From the NCBI GenBank assembly GCA_037447335.1, contig JBBIGV010000005.1, positions 1 through 64,000 of the forward strand: DNA of 64,000 nt, written 5' to 3'. The stretch comes from JBBIGV01 sp037447335 (GTDB taxonomy: Bacteria; Bacteroidota; Ignavibacteria; Ignavibacteriales; Ignavibacteriaceae). The position numbers and the translations under genes were made by a program. The stretch's first letter is position 1, and every line of letters begins with the position of its first letter. The notes beneath the pieces are model-generated. The model was not told the origin of the DNA. It saw nothing but the letters and a program-made list of their open reading frames with translations, and ran no database searches. Positions 55,301 through 62,777 of this stretch are shown in pieces.

Positions 55301-56155
55301 ATTCTTATTCCAACTCCAACAGGACAGCAGATTCCTCTCGGTGAAATTGCAGAAATTAATTTCAGACAGGGACCTGCAATGATACGCGGTGAGAATACTT
55401 TTCTGGTCGGATATGTCCTTCTTGATAAAAGAGAAGGTTTTGCCGAAGTGTCAGTTGTCGAAGATGCTCAACGTTTTCTTGAAGAAAAAATTTCATCCGG
55501 TGAATTAGTCGTACCCGCAGGGGTGAGCTATAAATTTTCCGGCAGTTATGAAAACCAGTTAAGGGCAGAGACAAGATTATCGCTCATCATACCTATTGTT
55601 CTTGCTGTGATCTTTCTTATTCTATACTTCCAGTTCCGTTCTGTAAGCACGTCATTTATGATTTTTACGGCGATAGCACTTGCATTTGCCGGCGGATTCA
55701 TGATGCTGTGGCTGTATGGACAAAACTGGTTTATGGATTTTTCGATCTTCGGAACGAATATGCGTGAATTATTCCAGATGAGAACTTTCAATCTTAGCGT
55801 TGCAGTATGGGTTGGATTTATTGCATTATTCGGTATCGCAACCGATGACGGAGTAGTAATTGCAACTTATCTGAAGCAAAGTTTTAAAAAACATCAGCCT
55901 GAAAATTTAGATGAAGTGCGCAAAGCAGTTTTGGAAGCGGGAATAAAAAGAGTACGTCCCTGTCTGATGACGACAGCAACAACTCTGCTTGCATTGCTTC
56001 CTGTGTTAACTTCAAGCGGCAGAGGTTCAGATATAATGATACCGATGGCTATCCCGGCATTCGGCGGAATGACAATAGCATTAATTACTCTGTTTATTGT
56101 TCCGGTCCTGTATAGCTGGAGAGAAGAATATTTAATAAAGAAGAGTCAGCAATGA
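52331..56155 (+). CDS. CusA/CzcA family heavy-metal RND efflux permease
   Basis: A 1274-aa inner-membrane RND pump that exports metal ions by proton antiport as a trimer. The proton-relay segment GIAIAIGTMVDLGIILNEN lies near residue 425-445 (Asp and Glu conserved). The start MLNSIIKYFLENKLVV and SALLPLAVLMTF are typical. It is over 200 residues longer than E. coli CusA. One extra segment, about 525-660, adds several hydrophobic helices before the usual TM7. A second adds a charged insertion in the second periplasmic domain (about residues 795-835). The metal is probably Cu(I)/Ag(I) because of the Met/His-rich neighbours, but the Met relay was not mapped. Confidence 0.93.
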   Translation: MLNSIIKYFLENKLVVVLLLLLFVGWGIATAPFNWNIDFLPRDPVPVDAIPDLGENQQIVFTEWMGRSPQDVEDQITYPLTTSLLGLPGVKSIRSTSMFGFSSIYIIFDESVEYYWSRTRVLEKLNSLSPDLLPPGVSPQLGPDATALGQIFWYTLEGRDENGNPAGGWDPHELRTIQDFYVRYALTAAEGVSEVASIGGFIKEYQVDLDPVAMKAHNVSMMQVMEAVRQSNLDVGANTVELNLVEYYVRGLGYVKSLNDIEQAVVKVTDNIPIRIRDIARVNIGPAPRGHSGFLDKGGVEAVGGVVVARYGDNPLKVIQEVKEKIKEISPGLPSKKLSDGTVSKVTIVPFYDRTQLIYETLGTLYEAISLQILITIIVIIVMVMHMRASLMISALLPLAVLMTFIMMKYFNVDANIVALSGIAIAIGTMVDLGIILNENILRHKEEAPEGQSLLTTVYNASTEVATAILTAVSTTIVSFLPVFTLQEAEGKLFGPLAYTKTFALVAALLITLLMMPAFSHWLFSLKANKKNYSLYLNILLIVFGFAALWWIVWGGIVLILLGINKLINHYYKNDEAPGTPLKIQDERLLSFLKSTAKHNDTITILIITAAVSWLLAGEWLPLGVENSLILNFLFIIFIIALVLGVFKVFIKFYPQILHWCIDNKKLFLTIPVFIILIGLNIWLGFDKIFGFVPKSFDAIGLNIRTASMWSGLAHTFPGMGKEFMPSLDEGSFLLMPTSMPHSGVEANLRYVQQLDMRVQAIPEVHTVVGKAGRVESALDPAPVSMFENIILYKTEYITDENGYPVRFKTDSNGNFVRDEKGNIIPDGRGKYFRQWRDHIRSPQDIWDEIVKATNNIPGVTSAPKLQPIETRLVMLQTGMRAPMGIKVFGPDQKTIEEFSLKLEQLLKEVPSVKGEAVFADRSLGKPYLEIDLDRNAMARYGLNIGEVQMYIETAIGGMPLTTTVEGRERFNIRARYAREWRDDPEMMKRILIPTPTGQQIPLGEIAEINFRQGPAMIRGENTFLVGYVLLDKREGFAEVSVVEDAQRFLEEKISSGELVVPAGVSYKFSGSYENQLRAETRLSLIIPIVLAVIFLILYFQFRSVSTSFMIFTAIALAFAGGFMMLWLYGQNWFMDFSIFGTNMRELFQMRTFNLSVAVWVGFIALFGIATDDGVVIATYLKQSFKKHQPENLDEVRKAVLEAGIKRVRPCLMTTATTLLALLPVLTSSGRGSDIMIPMAIPAFGGMTIALITLFIVPVLYSWREEYLIKKSQQ

Positions 56156-57675
56156 AAAGAAAATTTATGCCCACAAGGAAACAACCTTTGAATGATTGTA
56201 TGATTGTCCAAAGGACTCCTTTTGGAGAATGGCTGAATGATAAAATCCATTCAGTCATTCATCCATTCATCCATTCTTTTGTTTTCATTTTACTGCTAGT
56301 TACATCTGCCTCTATTGCACAAACATTAGATGATTATCTGAGAATCGCTGCCGAAAACAACCCCGGATTAAAATCAAAATTCTATTCCTATCAGGCATCA
56401 CTTGAAAAAGTGCCGCAGGTTGGTGCGTTGCCTGATCCACAGCTTTCATTCGGAATTTTTATTGAACCGATGGAACGATATATGGGCAACCAGATAATGG
56501 ATATTTCAATTATGCAGATGTTCCCCTGGTTTGGAACTCTAAGCGCTGCCGAAGATGAAGCAAATGCAATGGCTAAAGCAAAGTATGAAGAATTTAATGA
56601 TGCTAAAACTATGTTGTTCTACGAAGTGAAAGCAACTTACTATTCACTTTATCTACTTCAGAAAGAAATTTTCATTACTGAAGAGAATATTGAAATCCTT
56701 AAGACACTTGAAGAAATTGCTATAAGCCGATTAAAAAGCGGAGAGACAGGCGGAACACCCGGTTCTCAAGGCGGCAGAATGCAGCAGGATAAATCATCAG
56801 GCTCATCCGGCACTTCAGGTATGGGCGGAATGAATATGCAGGATCAAACTTATACAAAATCCACTACACGAACACAGGAAATGAACAGTATGAATCAGAT
56901 GAGCAGCGGCAGCAGTATGGTGGATGTGCTTCGTGTTCAGATTGAAATAAATGAATTGAAAAATAAGCTCGCTCTCCTTTACGATTCAATGCAGCCGCTG
57001 CTTACTCAGTTCAATAAATTGTTAAACAGACAATCAAATGAATTTGTAAATATACCGGATACTGTTTCGCAATCACCGATTCCTGCCTCTATTACAGATA
57101 TTCCTGACAGTATTAAAATAAATAATCCTATGCTGCGTATGCTTCAGAAAGAAGAAGAAGCTTTGCTTGCTCAACGTGAAATGAATAAACGAATGGGTTT
57201 CCCGATGATAGGACTTGGTGTGCAATATTCAATATTTAAATCAAGACCTCCATATACTGATTCTCATGGGGTTCTTCAGAGTATGGAAGCAAAAAACATG
57301 ATTATGCCTATGGTATCTGTTACACTTCCAATATGGAGAAGCAAATATGATGCAGCAGTGAAAGAGGCTGAACATCTGCATCATTCAACCGGTCTGAGAA
57401 AAGAAGAAACCAGTAATCAATTAATGGTTAGTTATGAAGACGCTCTTAAAGATTTTAAAGATGCCGAAAGAAGAACAGAGCTTTATCTTCAGCAGACAAT
57501 ACTTGCACAACAGGCACTGAATATTCTTACTGTTCAATACACGACTGCCGGAAGCGACTTTGAAGAAGTGTTAAGAATGCAGCAGCAATTGCTTGATTAT
57601 CGTCTTCGCGGACTTGATGCTGTTGTTGATCAGAATATTTCTGTTGCAATGCTGGAAAGGCTGATGGGAAGATGA
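56152..57675 (+). CDS. TolC-family outer-membrane factor with a Met/Gly-rich insertion
   Basis: A 507-aa outer-membrane channel subunit. The TolC core starts after a signal peptide near residues 39-57 and contains two coiled-coil repeats. Between ISRLKSGE and SSMVDVLRVQIE, where other members have a short turn, about 58 residues (199-256) are inserted, rich in Gly, Ser, Met and Gln. This turn normally lies at the periplasmic tip that meets the adaptor. The first 38 residues are encoded by an intergenic repeat (56191-56276), so the true signal peptide is preceded by an odd extension. The start overlaps the CusA stop by 4 bp. Confidence 0.85.
   Translation: MKRKFMPTRKQPLNDCMIVQRTPFGEWLNDKIHSVIHPFIHSFVFILLLVTSASIAQTLDDYLRIAAENNPGLKSKFYSYQASLEKVPQVGALPDPQLSFGIFIEPMERYMGNQIMDISIMQMFPWFGTLSAAEDEANAMAKAKYEEFNDAKTMLFYEVKATYYSLYLLQKEIFITEENIEILKTLEEIAISRLKSGETGGTPGSQGGRMQQDKSSGSSGTSGMGGMNMQDQTYTKSTTRTQEMNSMNQMSSGSSMVDVLRVQIEINELKNKLALLYDSMQPLLTQFNKLLNRQSNEFVNIPDTVSQSPIPASITDIPDSIKINNPMLRMLQKEEEALLAQREMNKRMGFPMIGLGVQYSIFKSRPPYTDSHGVLQSMEAKNMIMPMVSVTLPIWRSKYDAAVKEAEHLHHSTGLRKEETSNQLMVSYEDALKDFKDAERRTELYLQQTILAQQALNILTVQYTTAGSDFEEVLRMQQQLLDYRLRGLDAVVDQNISVAMLERLMGR
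56191..56276. repeat. GAATGGATGAATGG-type inverted element, copy 2, inside the TolC gene
   Basis: It has the same layout as the element at 52204: left arm AATGATTGTATGATTG, central hairpin (CCAAAGGACTCCTTTTGG), right arm CATTCATCCATTCATCC. Here it lies in frame between the first codons and the signal peptide of the outer-membrane factor. Confidence 0.65.
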
Positions 57676-57688
57676 AAATATTTTAATG

Positions 57689-57763
57689 GAACACGGATTA
57701 AACGGATCGAACGGATTTTCACTGATTATTTTTTTATTCGTTTAATCAGTCCGATCCGTGTTC
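57689..57763. repeat. Inverted repeat between the TolC and CusB genes
   Basis: GAACACGGAT at the left and ATCCGTGTTC at the right are perfect complements, with further imperfect pairing inside (CGGATT / AATCAGTCCG). It is one of the intergenic palindromes of this region, in the 119-bp gap between the two pump genes. Confidence 0.65.
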
Positions 57764-57794
57764 TATAACTAAATAAATAATAAGAGAAAATATT

Positions 57795-59573
57795 ATGCAA
57801 AGAATAATCAATAATCGCATCCTCCAGTTTACACTGGTGCTCGCTGCAGGACTTTTACTCGGCTGGCTGCTGTTTGGAGGCAACGGAACTGATACTCATC
57901 AGCATACAGATGAAGTAACAAAAGAAACAGTATATACCTGCTCGATGCATCCGCAAATCAGGCAGAACGAACCTGGCAAGTGTCCTATCTGCGGAATGGA
58001 TTTAATTCCTGTTGTTTCAGGAAATGATGCTGGCTCAGATAGTCCATTTGTTTATACAATGTCGCCCGAAGCAGTTGCATTAGCAAATATTCAGACTGCA
58101 AAAGTCGGGTACTCTACACCCGAATATGAAGTTTATCTAACGGGTAAAATTTCAGCCAATGAAAAGAAGCTCGCATCTATTACTGCAAATTATTCCGGCA
58201 GAATTGAAAAGCTGTTTGTTGATTTCACAGGACAAACTGTAAATAAGGGAGAGAAAATGGCAACAATTTATTCTCCTGAACTTGTAACTGCTCAAAGAGA
58301 ATTAATTGAAGCTGCAAAAAATAAGCAGGTTAATCATTCGCTTTATAATGCAGTTAGAGAAAAGCTGCGTTTGTGGAAGATTACTGAAAAGCAGATTGAT
58401 GCTATCGAAACAAGCGGCGAAGTAATGACAGAACTAGATGTTTATGCTGACATTTCAGGAATCGTAGTTACACGTAATGTTTCGAGAGGCGATTACGTTA
58501 ACAGAGGCAGCGTTCTCTTCGAAATTGCTGATCTTAGTTCTGTATGGGTAATGCTTGATGCTTACGAGCAGGATCTTTCTTTAATCAAAACAGGAAGTAA
58601 AGTGAATTTCACCGTTGCATCTCTTCCGGGAAGAGAATTTTCTTCTACTGTAACTTTTGTTGACCCGCTGATCAATCCGCAAACACGAACTGCATCTGTA
58701 AGAGCAGAAGCCAATAATCCGGGCTTACAGCTTAAACCGGAGATGTTTATTAAAGGAAAGATCAAAGCAAAATTTTCTTCACAGACAGAGGTTAAAGGAA
58801 AATCATTGTTGATTCCTAAAACATCTGTTTTGTGGACAGGCACACGCTCGGTAGTTTATGTGAAAGTTCCTGGAAGTGAATTCCCTGCTTTTGAAATGCG
58901 CGATGTAGTTCTTGGTCCCCGCGCAGGAGATTTTTACATTGTTGAAAAAGGGTTGATTGAAGGTGAAGAAATTGTAAACAATGGAGTCTTTTCTGTTGAT
59001 GCAGCGGCACAGCTTAGCGGGAATTACAGTATGATGAATCGCCCGGTCAGCAAACGTGTTTCTGTACCTGATAAATTCAAATCGCAATTAACTGATTTAA
59101 CCAAACGTTATTTTGATTTAAAGAATGCTTTGGTGAAAAGTGATTTCAACGCTTCAAAAATTAATGCCGGAAAGGTTTCTCAATCATTAAAAGCTGTGGA
59201 TATGAATTTATTGGATGATAAAGCTCATCATCAATGGATGGAAAAAGAAAATCAATTAAGAAAATCAATTGAAGCAATCGCAAATGCCAAAGAAATTGAA
59301 GAGCAGCGTAAACATTTTGAAACCTTATCCGATGCATTGATTGAATTGGTGGAACTTTTTGGTTTAACGATTGATATGGTTTATGTGCAATTCTGCCCGA
59401 TGGCTTTTGATGATAAAGGTGCATACTGGCTGAGTGAAGAGGAGGCGATACTTAATCCATATTTTGGGGATGAAATGCTTCAGTGCGGTGAGGTTACAAA
59501 AAAGATTAGTTCGGTTGATAGTTACAAAGAAGTAAGCGATAAACCGCAGCAGCCGATGGAGCATCAGCATTGA
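57795..59573 (+). CDS. CusB-type periplasmic adaptor with N-terminal heavy-metal-binding domain
   Basis: A 592-aa membrane-fusion protein linking the permease to the outer-membrane channel. One N-terminal membrane segment (about 9-27) precedes a heavy-metal-binding domain with YTCSMHPQ and CPICGMDLIPV (C49, M51, C63, C66, M68). The lipoyl/barrel regions follow, with IEKLFVDFTGQTVNKGEKMA and VTRNVSRGDYVNRGSVLFEI. The last 130 residues look like a DUF3347-type helical domain with VYVQFCPMAF, another metal-binding patch found in Bacteroidota CusB proteins. Together these support Cu(I)/Ag(I) handling. Confidence 0.92.
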   Translation: MQRIINNRILQFTLVLAAGLLLGWLLFGGNGTDTHQHTDEVTKETVYTCSMHPQIRQNEPGKCPICGMDLIPVVSGNDAGSDSPFVYTMSPEAVALANIQTAKVGYSTPEYEVYLTGKISANEKKLASITANYSGRIEKLFVDFTGQTVNKGEKMATIYSPELVTAQRELIEAAKNKQVNHSLYNAVREKLRLWKITEKQIDAIETSGEVMTELDVYADISGIVVTRNVSRGDYVNRGSVLFEIADLSSVWVMLDAYEQDLSLIKTGSKVNFTVASLPGREFSSTVTFVDPLINPQTRTASVRAEANNPGLQLKPEMFIKGKIKAKFSSQTEVKGKSLLIPKTSVLWTGTRSVVYVKVPGSEFPAFEMRDVVLGPRAGDFYIVEKGLIEGEEIVNNGVFSVDAAAQLSGNYSMMNRPVSKRVSVPDKFKSQLTDLTKRYFDLKNALVKSDFNASKINAGKVSQSLKAVDMNLLDDKAHHQWMEKENQLRKSIEAIANAKEIEEQRKHFETLSDALIELVELFGLTIDMVYVQFCPMAFDDKGAYWLSEEEAILNPYFGDEMLQCGEVTKKISSVDSYKEVSDKPQQPMEHQH

Positions 59574-59619
59574 GATTTGTAAAAACATTTGTTTGTCAAT
59601 TAAATCAAAGGTGAGAATT

Positions 59620-59961
59620 ATGAAATTAATAATTGCATATCTGAGGCAAAGAAAAACAGAAGAAGTATATACGGCTTTAAGAAAAGAAGGCTGCTGCTGC
59701 ATGACTTTCATCGATTGTGAAGGAACAGGCAATTATTCAGATCATTCCAGGGAACATATAAGTAAAAAATATTCTTTCGCTGATGCATACAGAGTAATAA
59801 AGCTAGAAATTTTAGTAAAAGATAAAAACGTTAATCACATTATCTCTTTAATTCGTCAAAGTGCAAGGACAGGTCACCCGGGTGATGGGATGATTCTGAC
59901 AGCCCCTATAGAAGAAGCTTATAAAGTAAAGACTGACGCAAAAGGTATTTCGGTTATCTAA
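59620..59961 (+). CDS. PII-like protein of the metal-efflux-associated group, Cys-rich
   Basis: A 113-aa ferredoxin-like PII homologue. I place the start at the ATG preceded by AAAGGTGAG rather than at the frame opening 27 bp upstream. The C-terminal nucleotide-binding block ARTGHPGDGMILTAPIEEA matches PII (ARTGKIGDGKIF). The T-loop is short and His/Ser-rich (GTGNYSDHSREHISKKYS). Unlike GlnB, it carries three consecutive Cys (25-27) and a fourth at 33, which could bind metal. PII homologues beside CusABC-type pumps (PII-NG) are known but their role is unsettled. It follows the adaptor gene by 46 bp. Confidence 0.82.
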   Translation: MKLIIAYLRQRKTEEVYTALRKEGCCCMTFIDCEGTGNYSDHSREHISKKYSFADAYRVIKLEILVKDKNVNHIISLIRQSARTGHPGDGMILTAPIEEAYKVKTDAKGISVI

Positions 59962-60008
59962 AGTGAAAAATTAACATTTATAATTTTAAAAAATAAAAGG
60001 AGAAAACT

Positions 60009-60683
60009 ATGATGAAATTAAAAATAATAAAAACAATGTTAACATCTTTAGCAATATTATTATTCTCTTACAGTGCTGAGGCAAGCCTGGAAGTGCATCC
60101 GAATAATATAAAGGACACGGTTGATGCAGGCAGCAATACTTCCATTGTGCATATCACTAATGTTGGTCCTGCATCTAATCTGAATTATCAAATAGGTTCA
60201 GATGTAATATGGATGGCTTTTAGTTCTACCAGCGGTTCAATCAATTTAGGGGATACAGTTTCAATCATTATTACTTATGATTTACAGGCTCTTCAAAATG
60301 GTTTTAATTATGCCAATATTTTTGTTCAGGATCCGCACCACGGTGAAATCACAATACCGGTCGAAATTTATTTTCAAAGTATAACAGATTTAAACGAAGA
60401 TTTCTTTTCAAACAACCCTGCTTCATATTCATTGAAACAAAATTATCCTAACCCGTTTAATCCGTCAACAAAAATATCTTTTTCAATTCCGGAAACTCAA
60501 AGAGTTACTCTAAAAATTTATAATCTTCTAGGAAATGAATTGCTTACAATTATTGATGACTTTAAACCTGCAGGAGCTTATTCAGTAAATGTTGTTATGA
60601 CCGGATTTGCATCAGGAGTTTACTTCTACAAATTTGAAGCCGGTAATTATGCAATAACTAAAAAGATGATACTAAGTAAATAA
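60009..60683 (+). CDS. Small T9SS-sorted secreted protein
   Basis: A 224-aa protein with a signal peptide (about 1-25), an Ig-like/BACON-type domain (about 28-125) and a T9SS type A sorting domain (NYPNPFNPSTKISF to ITKKMILSK). It should be exported through the outer membrane. An AAAAGGAG ribosome binding site precedes the ATG. Its place within the metal island suggests a surface or extracellular metal-related role, but there are no obvious metal-binding motifs. Confidence 0.85.
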   Translation: MMKLKIIKTMLTSLAILLFSYSAEASLEVHPNNIKDTVDAGSNTSIVHITNVGPASNLNYQIGSDVIWMAFSSTSGSINLGDTVSIIITYDLQALQNGFNYANIFVQDPHHGEITIPVEIYFQSITDLNEDFFSNNPASYSLKQNYPNPFNPSTKISFSIPETQRVTLKIYNLLGNELLTIIDDFKPAGAYSVNVVMTGFASGVYFYKFEAGNYAITKKMILSK

Positions 60684-60696
60684 GCTGTAACTAATA

Positions 60697-60888
60697 ATGA
60701 AAAACAAAGAAACCGAAAAGAAATTAGTTCGCGACCCGGTTTGCGGAATGCGAATTGAACCGGATGATGCAGCCGACATATCCATTTATAAAAATAAGAT
60801 TTTCTATTTCTGTTCACACGGGTGCCAAAAAATTTTTGAAATTGAGCCGGAGAAATATATAGTTCCAAAGGAAGAAAAACATTCTTAA
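60697..60888 (+). CDS. YHS-domain protein
   Basis: A 63-aa protein containing one YHS domain: VRDPVCGMRIEPDDAA, then KIFYFCSHGCQKIFE. The three Cys residues (positions about 15, 41 and 46) form a metal-binding site seen in copper-transport proteins. There is no signal peptide, so it is likely cytosolic. It is 13 bp after the T9SS gene and 13 bp before the next PII-like gene. Confidence 0.88.
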   Translation: MKNKETEKKLVRDPVCGMRIEPDDAADISIYKNKIFYFCSHGCQKIFEIEPEKYIVPKEEKHS

Positions 60889-60901
60889 ATCTGAGGATAA
60901 A

Positions 60902-61171
60902 ATGAAACAGATAACAGCTTATGTAAATACAACAAGAATCCACTGGCTGGTGGAAGAACTACAAAAAGAAGGAATAAATGACATCATGGTATCTGAATAT
61001 TTCAGACCCGATTCTCAAATATCAAAGCTGGAATTTCTCTGTAATGAAGATGGCATTGATGAAGTTAAAGATATAGTTCATAAAATAGGAACTTGCGGTA
61101 ATTCTGTAGACCATCTTATTGAAGTGAAAGATTATGAAGGAATAACAAACAGCATTTTTCCTTTTATTTGA
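60902..61171 (+). CDS. PII-like protein lacking the T-loop and ATP site
   Basis: An 89-aa protein with the PII beta-alpha-beta pattern: MKQITAYVNTTRIHWLVEEL, then GINDIMVSEYF, then ISKLEFLCNEDGIDEVKDIV and DHLIEVKDYEGI. The T-loop is reduced to about six residues (RPDSQI), and the nucleotide-binding ARTG-x-x-GDG block is replaced by KIGTCGNSVD. It probably keeps the trimeric fold but not classical ATP signalling. It shares the operon with the Cys-rich PII-like protein and may form mixed trimers with it. The assignment rests on pattern only. Confidence 0.7.
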   Translation: MKQITAYVNTTRIHWLVEELQKEGINDIMVSEYFRPDSQISKLEFLCNEDGIDEVKDIVHKIGTCGNSVDHLIEVKDYEGITNSIFPFI

Positions 61172-61234
61172 TAAAGTAAATAAATAAAATAATATCTAAT
61201 AATTGCTTATATAATAATAATCAAGGAGAAAAAA

Positions 61235-61711
61235 ATGAAACCGGTAACTCAGATTTCGTTATTATTCTTAGGAATAATCTTTTTTGCAATGCCTGTTAAA
61301 CTTAATGCACAGCATCACGGCGGAATGCATCAGAGTCAGCAGCAAAGCCATATAAATATGCAGATGCAGCAGATGCAGGATATGATGAACAGGATGCACG
61401 GTATTAATTCGGAGATGCAAAATATGATGCAGCGGATGAATGAAATGCATTCTCAACATAATATGCAGCAGAATATGCATGGTATGCTTCATAATGATAT
61501 GTCTGCTATGATGAACTCAATGAACCATATTTCAGATCACATGATTAATATGATTGAACATATGAATACCATGATGCAGAATAAGGAGCTTATGCATAAA
61601 AATGAATTCCACGAAAAAATGAACGGCATGATGAAAAACATGAATGATATGATGGATAATTTCGAAAATCTTCTCATTAATTTTGATGCAGTTAATAAGA
61701 TTAAGGAGTGA
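61235..61711 (+). CDS. Met/His-rich periplasmic metal-binding protein
   Basis: A 158-aa protein with a signal peptide ending near residue 25 (KLNAQ). By my count the full sequence has 33 Met and 14 His residues, with repeating M-x2-M and M-H motifs in a Gln/Asn-rich helical pattern. Such sequences bind Cu(I)/Ag(I) through thioether and imidazole ligands, as in SilE and CopK-type proteins, so it is likely a periplasmic sponge or carrier for the pump. It is not clearly related to any one named family. An AAGGAG ribosome binding site is present. Confidence 0.8.
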   Translation: MKPVTQISLLFLGIIFFAMPVKLNAQHHGGMHQSQQQSHINMQMQQMQDMMNRMHGINSEMQNMMQRMNEMHSQHNMQQNMHGMLHNDMSAMMNSMNHISDHMINMIEHMNTMMQNKELMHKNEFHEKMNGMMKNMNDMMDNFENLLINFDAVNKIKE

Positions 61712-61715
61712 TGAT

Positions 61716-62564
61716 ATGTTCAGATTGTTTAATTCGACATCAGTGTTTCTCCTCACCTGCCTGGTCTTTGATGCCAACGCTCAGAGTGTTCTGGAGCAAA
61801 ACCGATCAAGGTGGAGTTTTTACACTTCCGTTCTGGCATCAGGCGGAAGTTATATTTACAATGATTACAGCAGTCTTTATTTTCTTTATGCCGGTCTCAG
61901 ATATCAGGGCGATAACTTGTCTGTTTACGGTTATATACCTCTTGTTGCTCAGAATAACAGTGCTTTTACTCAATCCGGAATGATGATTCTGCCTTCCGGT
62001 TCCGGTGTAATAAAGGATAGCCACGAAGCACACCATTCGTGTGGAAGTCCCATGACCGGGATGTCTATGTTAAACTTGGATTTTTCTTTAGGTGATCTGT
62101 TTATTTATGGTTCGTATAGATTATTAAATGAATATGATAACCAGGTAGAGCTTTCAGTTATTCCCGGCATTAAATTTCCAACAGCTTCGGGAAATTCAAG
62201 GATTGGCACCGGTAAGTTTGATTACTCAATATCATTCAATGCGCGTAAATCGGTTGAATCATTTGTTTTCCTTGCCGATGCAGGATTTGTAAAGATGGGG
62301 GATCCGGCAGGCATTGATTATAAGGACCCGTTTACTTATGGAATCGGGTTGGGAAAATTTATTTCTGAAAACGGAAATAATATTGTTCTATATTTTAATT
62401 CATATACAAAAGTTCTTGATGAATATGAACCGCCCAGACAGCTTTCTCTTGGAATGAATTTCAAATTAGGAAATACGAAAATATTTTCTCTTATCGGCTC
62501 AAAAGGTTTGAGTAATTATAGTCCGGCTTTTTCTGCAAGTGCAGGAATGAGTTTTGGTTTGTAA
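61716..62564 (+). CDS. Predicted outer-membrane barrel protein in the metal island
   Basis: A 282-aa protein. The start at 61716 is preferred over a frame opening at 61683 because AAGGAG lies 7 bp upstream, inside the end of the Met-rich gene. A signal peptide (to about residue 23, DANAQS) is followed by beta-rich segments ending in SAGMSFGL, typical of an outer-membrane barrel. A patch with His, Cys and Met (EAHHSCGSPMTGMSML) lies near residue 110. The overall pattern recalls the phenol-degradation meta-pathway (MetA) barrel family, with low confidence. It starts 4 bp after the Met-rich gene. Confidence 0.65.
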   Translation: MFRLFNSTSVFLLTCLVFDANAQSVLEQNRSRWSFYTSVLASGGSYIYNDYSSLYFLYAGLRYQGDNLSVYGYIPLVAQNNSAFTQSGMMILPSGSGVIKDSHEAHHSCGSPMTGMSMLNLDFSLGDLFIYGSYRLLNEYDNQVELSVIPGIKFPTASGNSRIGTGKFDYSISFNARKSVESFVFLADAGFVKMGDPAGIDYKDPFTYGIGLGKFISENGNNIVLYFNSYTKVLDEYEPPRQLSLGMNFKLGNTKIFSLIGSKGLSNYSPAFSASAGMSFGL

Positions 62565-62599
62565 AAATATAAAAATCTTTAAGTGTTGAGAAAACCTTT

Positions 62600-62750
62600 G
62601 AGATTAGTGCTGCAAAATGAGTTTAGAAACCCCGAAGGTTAGTGTTAGAAATTTTATGTGATGTTTAGAACCTTCTGGCTTAGCCATCCTTTGGGAAAGG
62701 TTTTCAGAACTTTTATCAGCGACTAAACCTTGAAGGTTTTTATGAAAAAA
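62600..62750. repeat. Cluster of AAACCTTNAAGGTTT-like palindromic repeats
   Basis: Several short complementary pieces (AACCCCGAAGGTT, AGAACCTTCTGG, AAACCTTGAAGGTTT) occupy the 213-bp gap before the DUF2231 gene. AAACCTTGAAGGTTT is a palindrome with a one-base centre. Confidence 0.55.
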
Positions 62751-62777
62751 ATTATTTAATAAAGTTCGGAGTTATTA

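Noticed and set aside
61268..61492. Minus-strand frame rich in His opposite the Met-rich gene
   Set aside because: Its composition (HILHL repeats) is the direct reverse complement of the Met codons in the real gene.
61683..61715. TTG start for the outer-membrane protein
   Set aside because: It lies within the Met-rich gene. The ATG at 61716 has AAGGAG at the right distance and is followed at once by the signal peptide.
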